A DNA stretch of 64,000 nt, from contig OZ038450.1 of assembly GCA_964036195.1 (NCBI GenBank), positions 24,457,208 to 24,521,207 of the forward strand. Reading direction: 5' to 3'. Each line of letters begins with the position of its first letter. Position 1 is the first letter of the stretch. The notes below the pieces were generated by a model, which saw only the letters and a list, made by a program, of their open reading frames with translations, ran no database searches and had not been told where the DNA came from. Source of the stretch: Sphaerolaimus hirsutus. Lineage: Eukaryota; Nematoda; Chromadorea; Monhysterida; Sphaerolaimidae. Positions 20,125 to 30,900 of this stretch are shown piece by piece. The position numbers were made by a program, and so were the translations under genes.

Positions 20125-20587
20125 TATCATTTATTACAGAAGGTATTTATTTAAAAATGAATGCAGAAATTCCAGTTCCAGGGGGTTAAATAGGTCATGT
20201 AAAATTGATCTAAATAAAATGTAAATACACTATTCAGTGGCCTGTACTGGTCACTTGAGATAAATACTTATAAATATATGCAAATACCAAATATTTAAAG
20301 CGGGATTTTGTATTTAAATGCAATTAAATTCCTAAGATTTTATGTGACTGATAAATTATTCTAATTGGGATATAAACTATGCTAAAACCACGTAAGAATG
20401 TATATGAGTCAGTCCACGAGTCAATGGCCAAAACTTGGACACACCCAAAAAAATTTTACTTTCTTAAAGTGTTGCCTATATACCACTGATAAAAAAATCA
20501 TTTTTCATTTTTTCAGTTTCCTCTTGCATATAGCATAATCAAGCATTTTAACTTGGGATGGTGACATAAGGTGATCAAGCCACACAC
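20125..20587. other. Inner end of the left arm, adjoining the satellite
   Basis: AT-rich, no gene. Mirrored at 44957-45417. The last bases (GGTGATCAAGCCACACACAG) abut the first satellite monomer on both sides, so the arm/satellite junction existed before, or was created with, the inverted duplication. Confidence 0.5.
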
Positions 20588-21580
20588 AGATGTGCGTAAC
20601 GGCTATATTTTACACCGTTGCGAAGCCCACAATGTCCTCTATCAGAATCCACAAAGTTTATAGGGGGTTCCCCATCGCTACTTTATACCTAAGAAATCAA
20701 AACGTGCTTTCAGGTCAATTCCCGCAGTTTGCATTGCCTGTGAAAGCACAATGCAGATCCGTGTAACAGCTATATTTTACACCGTTGCGAAGCCAACAAT
20801 GTCCTCTATCAGAATCCACAAAGTTTATAGGGGGTTCCCCGTCGCTACTTTATACCTAAGAAATCAAAATGTGCTTTCAGGTCAGTTACCGCAGTTTGCA
20901 TCTCCTGTGGAAGCACAATGCAGATCCGCGTAATTGCTATATTTTACACCGTTGCGAAGCCCACAATGTCCTCTATCAGAATCCACAAAGTTTATAGGGG
21001 GTTCCCTGTCACTACTTTATACCTAAGAAATCAAAACGTGCTTTCAGGTCAGTTCCCGCAATTTGCATCGCATGTGAGAGCACAATGCAGATCTGCGTAA
21101 CAGCTATATTTTACACCGTTGCGAAGCCCACAATGTCCTCTATCAGAATCCACAAAGTTTATAGGGGGTTCCCCATTGCTACTTTATACCTAAGAAATCA
21201 AAACGTGCTTTCAGGTCAGTTCCCGCAGTTTGCACCGCCTGTGGAAGCACAATGCAGATCCGCGTAATGGCTATATTTTACACCGTTGCGAAGCCCACAA
21301 TGTCCTCTATCAGAATCCACAAAGTTTATAGGGGGTTCCCTGTCGCTACTTTATACCTAAGAAATCAAAACGTGCTTTCAGGTCAGTTCCCGCAGTTTGC
21401 ATCGCCTGTGAAAGCACAATGCAAATCCGTGTAACCACTATATTTTACACCGTTGCGAAGCCCACAATGTCCTCTATCAGAATCCACAAAGTTTATAGGG
21501 GGTTCCCTGTCGCTACTTTATACCTAAGAAATCAAAACGTGCTTTCAGGTCAATTCCCGCAGTTTGCATTGCCTGCGAAA
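20588..21580 (+). repeat. 167-bp satellite, block 1, + orientation, six monomers
   Basis: Successive monomers start every 167 bp (ATGCAGATCCG at 20751, 20918, 21085, 21252, 21419). Consensus pieces: GTAACAGCTATATTTTACAC, CGTTGCGAAGCCCACAATGT, CTCTATCAGAATCCACAAAG, ATACCTAAGAAATCAAAACG. Each monomer has a 60-codon frame overlapping the next by 16 bases; this follows from the period and is not a gene. The orientation is opposite to every other 167-bp block. Confidence 0.95.
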
Positions 21581-22960
21581 AATAGAGGACATTGTGGCCG
21601 TTACGCAACTGACTTCGCAACGGTGTAAAATATAACCGTTACGCGGATCTGCATTGTGCAAACTGCAGGAATTGACCTGAAAGCACATTTTGATTTCTTA
21701 GGTATAAAGTAGCGATGGGGAACCCCCTATAAACTTTGTGGATTCTGATAGAGGACTCTGTGGGCTTCGCAACGGTGTAAAATATAGCCATTACGCGGAT
21801 CTGCATTGTGCTTTCGCAGGTGATGCAAACTGCGGGAACTGACCTGAAAGGACGTTTTGATTTCTTAGGTATAAAGTAGCGACGGGGAACCCCGTATAAA
21901 CTTTGTGGATTCTGATAGAGGACATTGTGGGCTTCGCAACGGTGTAAAATATAGCCGTTACGCGGATCTGCATTGTGCTTTTGCAGGCGATGCAAACTGC
22001 AGGGGACTGACCTGAAAGCACATTTTGATTTCTTAGGTATAAAGTAGCGACAGGGAACCCCCTATAAACTTTGTGGATTCTGATAGAGGACATTGTGGGC
22101 TTTGCAACGGTGTAAAATATAGCCGTTACGCAGATCTGCATTGTGCTTTCACAAGCGATGCAAACTGCCGGGACCTGACCTGAAAGCACGTTTTGATTTC
22201 TTAAGTATTAAGTAGCGACGGAGAACCCCCTATAAACTTTGTGGATTCTGATAGAGGACTCTGTGGGCTTCGCAATGGTGTAAAATATAGCTGTTACGCG
22301 GATCTGCATTGTGCTTTCGCAGGCGATGCCAACTGTGGGAACTGACCTGAAAGCACGTTTTGATTTCTTAGGTATAAAGTAGTGACAGGGAACCCCCTAT
22401 AAACTTTGTGGATTCTGATAGAGGACATTGTGGGCTTCGCAACGGTGTAATATATAGCTGTTACGCGGATCTGCATTGTGCTTCCACAGGCGATGCAAAC
22501 TGCAGGAATTGACCTGAAAGCACGTTTTGATTTCTTAGGGATAAAGTAGCGACAGGGAACCCTCTATAAACTTTGTAGATTCTGATAGAGGACATTGTGG
22601 GCTTCGCAACGGTGTAAAATATAGCCATTATGCGGATCTGCATTGTGCTTTCACAGGCGATGCAAACTGCAGGAATTGACCTGAAAGCACGTTTTGATTT
22701 CTTAGGTATAAAGTAGCGACAGGGAACCCTCTATAAACTTTGTAGATTCTGATAGAAGACATTGTGGGCTTCGCAACAGTGTAAAATATAGCTGTTATGC
22801 GGATCTGCATTGTGCTTTCACAGGCGATGCAAACTGCAGGAACTGACCTGAAAGCACGTTTTAATTTCTTAGGTATAAAGTAGTGACAGGGAACCCCCAT
22901 TAAAGTTTGTGGATTCTGATAGAGGACATTCTGGGCTACATAATGGTGTAAAATATAGCT
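21581..22960 (-). repeat. 167-bp satellite, block 2, - orientation, about eight monomers
   Basis: The array flips at about 21580: a + monomer stops in GCCTGCGAAA and a - sequence starts with ATAGAGGACATTGTGG, followed by a scrambled GCCGTTACGCAACTGACTTC. Monomers here are more divergent than in the later blocks. It ends at the spacer beginning ATAAGGCCTTGATAGTTGGG. Confidence 0.95.
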
Positions 22961-23453
22961 ATAAGGCCTTGATAGTTGGGTGCCCAATAGTGAATAATGT
23001 AAGAAATGCCCAATTTTGGTAATTTTCACTTTCAAGTATAGGCAATATATACGAATGGAAATTTTGCATGTATTTCATAACTCAGTGGACCCATTGGAGT
23101 ACCTTAGGACCATTTTTGCAATTTTCAATTTTTTATCGGTGTCCGGGGTTTGTTTCTGGAGTGGCCACTGACTCGTGGACTGACTCATTTAAAAACCCTG
23201 GTACTTCTATTAGGAGATACAATGAAACAATACTCAGATGCAGTGAACTTATCAGAAAAACGATTTTAAGGAAAAGTTGTTTTTCAAAAGATGAAATTCA
23301 ATAATAAATATTACAGTGCAACTATTTACATAAATGCAGCAATACAGTGCACTTTGTGGAAAAACGATTTTCAGCAAAAATTGTTTCTCTGCAAAGGGAG
23401 TTACAAGGAAAAATACTGCAGTGTGAAGTGCAGTGAACTTCACATTCTCTACA
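22961..23453. repeat. Non-satellite spacer, copy A
   Basis: A 493-bp segment almost identical to 23818-24302. The inner part has a degenerate repeat (AAAACGATTTTAAGGAAAAG against AAAACGATTTTCAGCAAAAA) of about 125 bp. The 78-codon frame at 23068-23304 is repeated in copy B with a few changes but shows no family and ends in the repeat. Confidence 0.85.
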
Positions 23454-23817
23454 TGTGGGCTTTGCAACGGTGTAAAATATAGCCGTTACGCGGATCTGCA
23501 TTGTGCTTTCGCAGGCGATGCAAACTGCGGGAACTGACCTGAAAGCACGTTTTGATTTCTTAGGTATAAAGTAGCAACAGGGAACCCCCTATAAACTTTG
23601 TGGATTCTGATAGAGGACATTGTGGGCTTCGCAACGGTGTAAAATATAGCCGTTACGCGGATCTGCATTGTGCTTTTGCAGGCAATGCAAACTGCGGGAA
23701 CTGACCTGAAAGCACGTTTTGATTTCTTAGGTATAAAGTAGCGACAGGGAACCCCCTATAAACTTTGTGGATTCTGATAGAGGACATTGTGGGCTTCACA
23801 ACGGTGTAAAATATAGC
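23454..23817 (-). repeat. 167-bp satellite, block 3, two monomers
   Basis: Two complete - monomers between spacer copies A and B. The unit of two monomers plus spacer suggests local segmental amplification. Confidence 0.93.
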
Positions 23818-24302
23818 TATAAGGCCTTGATAGTTGGGTGCCCAATAGTGAATAATGTAAGAAATGCCCAATTTTGGTAATTTTCACTTTCAAGTATAGG
23901 CGATATATAAGAATGGAAATTTTGCATGTATTTCATAACTCAGTGGAACCATTGGAGTACCTTAGGACCATTTTCGCAATTTTCAATTTTTTACCGGTGT
24001 CCGAGGTTTGTTCCTGGAGTGGCCACTGACTCGTGGACTGACTCATATAAAAACCCTGGTACTTCTATTAGGAGATACAATGAAACAATACTCAGATGCA
24101 GTGAACTTATCAGAAAAACGATTTTAAGGAAAAGTTGTTTTTCAAAAGATGAAATTCAATAATAAATATTACAGTGCAACTATTTACATAAATGCAGCAA
24201 TACAGTGCACTTTGTGGAAAAATGATTTTCAGCAAAAATTGTTTCTCTGCAAAGGGAGTTACAAGGAAAAATACTGCAGTGTGAAGTGCAGTGAACTTCA
24301 CA
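23818..24302. repeat. Non-satellite spacer, copy B
   Basis: Matches 22961-23453. It continues into 24303 where copy A switches back to satellite, so copy B keeps the original junction on its right. Confidence 0.85.
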
Positions 24303-25088
24303 TGAAAAAAAACTATATTTAGTTGCAGGGAAGTTTATGAAAAAACGCACTGTGAGAAACGATTTTTCAATCTAAGACAAAAATGCACTGTATGTACAAA
24401 AACAACTGGAAAAATTGCTACAGTTAGGGAAAAAACCTCTGAAAAAGCTGTGCAATACCCCGGTTGTTCCCAGGGCTGCAGAGTGCTTTGGCTTGACCCT
24501 GGTTATGCCCAGGGAAGCTCTATGATTTGGCTGGACTTTCCAGCCAAATGTGTATTTAAAATTCCTTTGAAGAATTTTCAGCTAAATTCAGAAGTATAAT
24601 ATAATGAAGGTCACAATAATAATTTCTGCACCCAGTTTTCCTTTTTATATGGATGCCCAACCACTTTACTTACCATATACTTTGTAATAGTCAGACAACA
24701 TTAGCAATAATAACATGACCTATGTAAAATGTATTATAACTTCACATTTACATACTATTGGAGTGAATGGTGGTTCTAGCATTTAAACTTGTGGGGTAAT
24801 GTTCAGTAAGCTATGGTGCACTAAAACCCTGTAGTAACTGGTGCACACTTGTTGAATTAATGCCACATTAATCAAAGCAATTTCACTGCCATTAGATAGA
24901 TGCACTTGCACTGGAATGCAACAAACATCACTCATTATGCTGACGTCAATGCACCCAAAAACAACATTTTGTATTCTTATTTAATAGCTGAATTCATAGT
25001 ATTAAAATTAATGTGTCTAAGTGTAGGTTTGACTAATAAATGCAGCTATAGTACATGGTGCACGCAATTTCCTACTGGTAGCAGAATT
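24303..25088. other. Unique AT-rich segment inside the satellite core
   Basis: 24303-24430 continues the AAAACGATTTTTCAATCTAAG-type repeat of spacer B; 24440-24560 has paired CCCAGG and GGCTGG words. The rest shows no gene, repeat or RNA. Confidence 0.4.
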
Positions 25089-26338
25089 TCAATCTGACCA
25101 CCTTGCAACGAGTTTATGGCGAACATTGTGTGGTTCCACTGCACACAATAAATCATCTTTGGAATGTGTGCAGTGACCTCCAACTATGCAGGTGTAGACT
25201 GGAATAGGTGGTTTTAGTACACCATGCTGGAACTTGACGTCCAGCGTTTCCATTGCCATTGTCTCCAAATTTCTCTGGGCACACTGCACTGTGGTGCCTA
25301 TATGATTTGCAATAGAAACAATTTCTCGTAAATTGACACTGAGCCATGTAATGCCCTTTCTGCAGGCATCTCAGACATTGCTCTGCCTTTGACAAAATCA
25401 TTCTTCTTTCTCTGGCAGTTTTGAACTTTGGACACTTATCATTGAAGTGTAGTTGCTGTGTGTCATTGCAGAACACACACAGCCTCCCAGGATTACCCGG
25501 ATTCCAGCCTGCGGTGCACTCTGACCATTCTGGATCACAGACATGCTCCCTGTGCTGGTCCTAGGATTCTCTGGCCCTCTGAACCGATTCCCATTGCCCT
25601 GGAACCGATTATTCAATTGCTGTCCCTACACGCTACCAAGTATCCTCATACTTGGTTTTCAAATCCACTCTCTGTCAGCTACAGCCCTCTGTCAGCTACA
25701 GCCCTTTGTACTGATACCCCTACCTTTGCACTTCTGAGGTATGAGTCCACCCTAACCCAGTGGAGCGAGGGACCGCCGCAAATGCCCAAAAACAGCCCTT
25801 TGACTAGCGTGTCTCTGTGGCGATCCTGTCTCCGTCAGGTCACCCTCCCTTGGCATAGGAAGGACAGGCGATCGGTCACTGGCATCCAGATGTCCAGGAG
25901 CGTCCAGCAAAAGTTTGACCACCATCCGACAATGACACCTTGTCAAATGCCAGTGCCGCCCAGCCTCTAGCACCTTGCCAGAGCACTGGTGAAAGCTGCC
26001 TGAAATCCTGACAGGCTTGTCAGAACTCCAGTGTCCTCCGCGCGTGAGCGTAGAACCGCTCCCAGGATGTAGACAGGAGTGCCGTGACTTTGGCACAATG
26101 CTGTCTGCAAATCAACTGCCAATGCTCAGCCAAGGCCAATTGATGTTCAGCAGGACTTTTGAAGTTCTGCCAACTGCCGCACAATGTTCGTTCTGGCTTG
26201 GTGATAGCACAATGTCATGCAATCACCCTGCTCGCTGCGCCATGTGATGAAGCCACCAAAGTCAGCATCTTCTGCGCCTGATTCCGGCAACTTCAAGACT
26301 GTAGTGAGTGGATTTTCTCGTTGTAGCCGAACGTCCAC
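25089..26338 (-). pseudogene. BEL/Pao gag relic with zinc knuckles
   Basis: The - strand reads, from 26338 downward, a 63-codon frame (DVRLQRENPLTTVLKLP..), a middle part broken into several frames, a Gly/Arg/Asn-rich linker (NNRFQGNGNRFRGPENPRTS), then the nucleocapsid at 25476-25153. The latter has CVFCNDTQQLHFNDKC, the KFKTARERR block, CLRCLQKGHYMAQC and CFYCKSYRHHSAVCPEKF. This arrangement of Cys/His knuckles around KCPKF..R is typical of BEL/Pao gag. At least three frameshifts separate the pieces. No LTR or pol is attached, so it is an old fragment caught in the satellite core, on the opposite strand to the pol fragment at 50-1432. Confidence 0.75.
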
Positions 26339-26742
26339 TTGTCAGCAGCCAAGTTGAGTTTATTTTGTGATTGCGTGTTGAAAGGGGTTTTTGAAGTTGT
26401 TTCAGGTACTTTACTTTTGATCAGATACAGCATGAAATACAAATGCGCAAAGTTAGCAAGCTTCCTAGTCAAAGTTTCTATTGCTAACTTATTTCGGTTA
26501 AAACCTGGGGTCAGAAGACTGAAGTAAAAACTTCCAAAGTAGCCGAGACACGGGATTTGTGTATAAAAACATGCCTACAATAATTCCCTAAATACGAATG
26601 CACAAATAAGACATAAATGCAACAATAAGACACATCTAGCCGAAACAGTTGGCTTATACTGCGCGTGCATACATTCAAATATTTATGGTAACAAAATACC
26701 AGGTACAAATTGGAAGAATAGAAAAACTATTAATCTTGTGAG
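26339..26742. other. Unassigned sequence between gag relic and sister satellite
   Basis: No recognisable gene. Short frames on both strands lack family features. Confidence 0.4.
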
Positions 26743-27250
26743 CGCCTTAACCATTATTGGGAAAGGTGGTAGACATGCACCGTTGCGTAGCTGAGATTGT
26801 GCTCTATCAAAATCTACAAACGTTTTGGTGTGTTTGCCATAGCCACTTTATACCTAAGAAACAAAAACGTGAATAAATGTCAATTCTGGCCGATTGAATC
26901 ATGATTCACGCCTTAACCATTCTTGGGAAAGGTGGTAGACATGCACCGTTGCATAGCTGAGATTGTGCTCTATCAAAATCTACAAACGTTTTGGTGTGTT
27001 TGCCATAGCCACTTTATACCTAAGAAACAAAAATGTGAATAAATGTCAATTCTGGCCGATTGAATCACGATTCACGCCTTAATCATTCTTGGGAAAGGTG
27101 GAAGACATGCACCGTTGCGTAGCTGAGATTGTGCTCTATCAAAATCTACAAACGTTTTGGTGTTTTTGCCATAGCCATTTTATACCTAAGAAACAAAAAC
27201 GTGAATAAATGTCAATTCTGGCTGATTGAATCACGATTCACGCCTTAACC
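26743..27250 (+). repeat. Diverged 166-bp sister satellite, three copies, + orientation
   Basis: CGCCTTAACCATT starts recur at 26743, 26909, 27075 and 27241, an exact 166-bp period. The blocks CACCGTTGCGTAGC, GTGCTCTATCAAAATCTACA and TTTATACCTAAGAAACAAAA align, in order and spacing, with the 167-bp satellite. The rest (GATTGAATCATGATTCACGC) differs. It is a related but clearly distinct satellite in the opposite orientation to the adjoining 167-bp array. Confidence 0.87.
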
Positions 27251-27722
27251 ATTCTTGTGCTGACCGTGGCGAAATGGATGGATAAAGAAATACAGAGATT
27301 TGATAATTAGGTTCATATTTACCCATTTATTTATTTGCACTATTTTATGTTTCATGCACTATACTAATTTACCACGCAAATTATATTTCTTGTACTATAT
27401 TATTTATCCATGGAGAATATTCAATTAAGAAAGTGTTTTATAAGGTATTTACAGATTTATGTGGAATATTGTGGTTAAAAGGTCAAATAAGTTATTATTA
27501 GGTTTACAAACATGAAATTAGGCTCATTCAACTTGCCGTAATTTTCTGATCATTATTATATATACATTTACATGGTTTACTTGCAATTTGGGAAACTCAA
27601 ATCTTGTGTGCTGACCGTGGCAAAATGGATGGATAAAGAAATACAGAGAATTGATAATTAGGCTTATATTCGCACATTTACTTATTTGCACTATTTTACT
27701 TTTCATGCACTATATTTATTTA
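27251..27722. repeat. 353-bp direct repeat running into the assembly gap
   Basis: TGCTGACCGTGGCGAAATGG and about 110 bp after it recur 353 bp later (27255 and 27608), ending at the N run. This is probably the edge of a third tandem array that the assembler could not close. Confidence 0.75.
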
Positions 27723-27922
27723 NNNNNNNNNNNNNNNNNNNNNNNNNNNNNNNNNNNNNNNNNNNNNNNNNNNNNNNNNNNNNNNNNNNNNNNNNNNNNN
27801 NNNNNNNNNNNNNNNNNNNNNNNNNNNNNNNNNNNNNNNNNNNNNNNNNNNNNNNNNNNNNNNNNNNNNNNNNNNNNNNNNNNNNNNNNNNNNNNNNNNN
27901 NNNNNNNNNNNNNNNNNNNNNN
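27723..27922. other. Assembly gap (200 N)
   Basis: Exactly 200 N, a usual scaffolding placeholder. Left flank is the 353-bp repeat, right flank enters the - satellite mid-monomer. True gap length and content are unknown. Confidence 0.99.
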
Positions 27923-30900
27923 ACGGTGTAAAATATAGCTGTTACGCGGATCTGCATTGTGCTTTCACAGGCGATGCAAACTGCGGGAACTGACCTGAAA
28001 GCACGTTTTGATTTCTTAGGTATAAAGTAGCAACAGGGAACCCCCATCAAACTTTGTTGATTCTGATAGAGGACATTGTGGGCTTCGCAACGGTGTAAAA
28101 TATAGCTGTTACGCGGATCTGCATTGTGCTTCCACAGGCGATGCAAACTGCGGGAACTGACCTGAAAGCACGTTTTGATTTCTTAGGTATAAAGTAGCAA
28201 CAGGGAACCCCCATCAAACTTTGTTGATTCTGATAGAGGACATTGTGGGCTTCACAACGGTGTAAAATATAGCTGTTACGCGGATCTGCATTGTGCTTTC
28301 ACAGGCGATGCAAACTGCGGGAACTGACCTGAAAGCACGTTTTGATTTCTTAGGTATAAAGTAGTGACAGGGAACCCCCTATAAACTTTGTGGATTCTGA
28401 TAGAGGACATTGTGGGCTTCCCAACGGTGTAAAATATAGCTGTTACGCGGATCTGCATTGTGCTTCCACAGGCGATGCAAGCTGCGGGAACTGACCTGAA
28501 AGCACGTTTTGATTTCTTAGGTATAAAGTAGCGACAGGGAACCCCCTATAAACTTTGTGGATTCTGATAGAGGACATTGTGGGCTTCGCAACGGTGTAAA
28601 ATTAAGCCGTTATGCGGATCTGCATTGTGCTCTCACATGCGATGCAAATTGTGGGAACTGACCTGAAAGCATGTTTTGATTTCTTAGGGATAAAGTAGCG
28701 ACAGGGAACCCCTATAAACTTTGTGGATTCTGATAGAGGACATTGTGGGCTTTGCAACGGTGTAAAATATAGCCGTTACGCGGATCTGCATTGTGCTTCC
28801 ACAGGCGATGCAAACTGTGGGAACTGACCTGAAAGCATGTTTTGATTTCTTAGGTATAAAGTAGCGACCAGGAACACCCTATAAACTTTGTGGATTCTGA
28901 TAGAGGACATTGTGGGCTTTGCAACGGTGTAAAATATAGCCCTTACGCGGATCTGCATTGTGCTTTCACAGGCAATGCAAACTGCGGGAATTGACCTGAA
29001 AGCACGTTTTGATTTCTTAGGTATAAAGTAGCGATGGGGAACCCCCTATAAACTTTTTGGATTCTGATAGAGGACATTGTGGGCTTCGCAACGGTGTAAA
29101 ATATAGCCGTTACGCGGATCTGCATTGTGCTTCCACAGGCGATGCAAGCTGCGGGAACTGACCTGAAAGCATGTTTTGATTTCTTAGGTATAAAGTAGCG
29201 ACAGGGAACCCCCTATAAACTTTGTGGATTCTGATAGAGAACATTGTGGGCTTCGCAACGGTGTAAAATTAAGCCGTTACGCGGATCTGCATTGTGCTTC
29301 CACAGGCGATGCAAACTGCGGGAACTGACCTGAAAGCATGTTTTGATTTCTTAGGTATAAAGTAGCGACCAGGAACCCCCTATAAACTTTGTGGATTCTG
29401 ATAGAGGACATTGTCGGCTTCGCAACGGTGTAAAATATAGCCGTTACGCAGATCTGCATTGTGCTTTCACAGGCAATGCAAACTGCGGGAATTGACCTGA
29501 AAGCACGTTTTGATTTCTTAGGTATAAAGTAGCGATGGGGAACCCCCTATAAACTTTGTGGATTCTGATAGAGGACATTGTGGGCTTCGCAACGGTGTAA
29601 AATATAGCTGTTACGCGGATCTGCATTGTGCTTCCACAGGCGATGCAAACTGTGGGAACTGACCTGAAAGCACGTTTTGATTTCTTAGGTATAAAGTAGC
29701 GATGGGGAACCCCCTATAAACTTTGTGGATTCTGATAGAGGACATTGTGGGCTTCGCAACGGTGTAAAATATAGCCGTAACACGGATCTGCATTGTGCTT
29801 CCACAGGTGATGCAAACTGTGGGAACTGACCTGAAAGCATGTTTTGATTTCTTAGGTATAAAGTAGCGACGGGGAACCCCCTATAAACTTTGTGGATTCT
29901 GATAGAAGACATTGTGGGCTTCGCAACAATGTAAAAAATAGCCGTTACGCGGATCTGCATTGTGCTTTCACAGGCGATGCAAACTGCGGGAACTGACCTT
30001 AAAGCACGTTTTGATTTCTTAGGTATAAAGTAGCGACAGGGAACCCCCTATAAACTTTGTGGATTCTGATAGAGGACATTGTGGGCTTCACAAAAGTGTA
30101 AAATATAGCCATTACTCGGATCTGCATTGTGCTTCCACAGGCGATGCAAACTGCGGGAACTGACCTGAAAGCACGTTTTGATTTCTCAGGTATAATGTAG
30201 CGACAGGGAACCCCCTATAAACTTTGTGGATTCTGATAGAAGACATTGTGGGCTTCGCAACAGTGTAAAATATAGCTGTTACGCGGATCTGCATTGTGCT
30301 TTCACAGGCGATGCAAACTGCGGGAACTGACCTGAAAGCACGTTTTGATTTCTTAGGTATAAAGTAGTGACAGGGAACCCCCTATAAACTTTGTGGATTC
30401 TGATAGAGGACATTGTGGGCTTCACAACGGTGTAAAATATAGCCGTTACGCGGATCTGCATTGTGCTTCCACAGGTGATGCAAACTGTGGGAACTGACCT
30501 GAAAGCATGTTTTGATTTCTTAGGTATAAAGTAGCGACAGGGAACCCCCTATAAACTTTGTGGATTCTGATAGAGGACATTGTGGGCTTCGCAACGGTGT
30601 AAAATTAAGCCGTTACGCGGATCTGCATTGTGCTCTCACATGCGATGCAAATTGCGGGAACTGACCTGAAAGCACGTTTTGATTTCTTAGGTATAAAGTA
30701 GCGACAGGGAACCCCCTATAAACTTTGGATTCTGATAGAGGACATTGTGGGCTTTGCAACGGTGTAAAATATAGCCGTTACGCGGATCTGCATTGTGCTT
30801 CCACAGGCGATGCAAACTGCGGGAACTGACCTGAAAGCATGTTTTGATTTCTTAGGTATAAAGTAGCGACGGGGAACCCCCTATAAACTTTGTGGATTCT

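Larger units (their letters stand above)
5824..20587. repeat. Left arm of a giant inverted repeat (palindrome)
   Basis: The + strand here is, in order, the reverse complement of 44957-61095. The match starts at AGTTTGATGAACATGATG (5824), mirrored by the segment ending at 61095, and runs to the first satellite monomer (ACACAGATGTGCGTAACGG, mirrored at 44939-44957). Every MITE and reading frame along the arm recurs inverted on the right. Differences are scattered substitutions, small indels and a few whole-element insertions. Arm length is 14.76 kb, or about 14.06 kb without the left-only element at 19429-20124. Confidence 0.93.

Noticed and set aside
25458-25970. 170-codon + frame
   Set aside because: Antisense of the BEL/Pao gag relic, which has recognisable zinc knuckles on the - strand.
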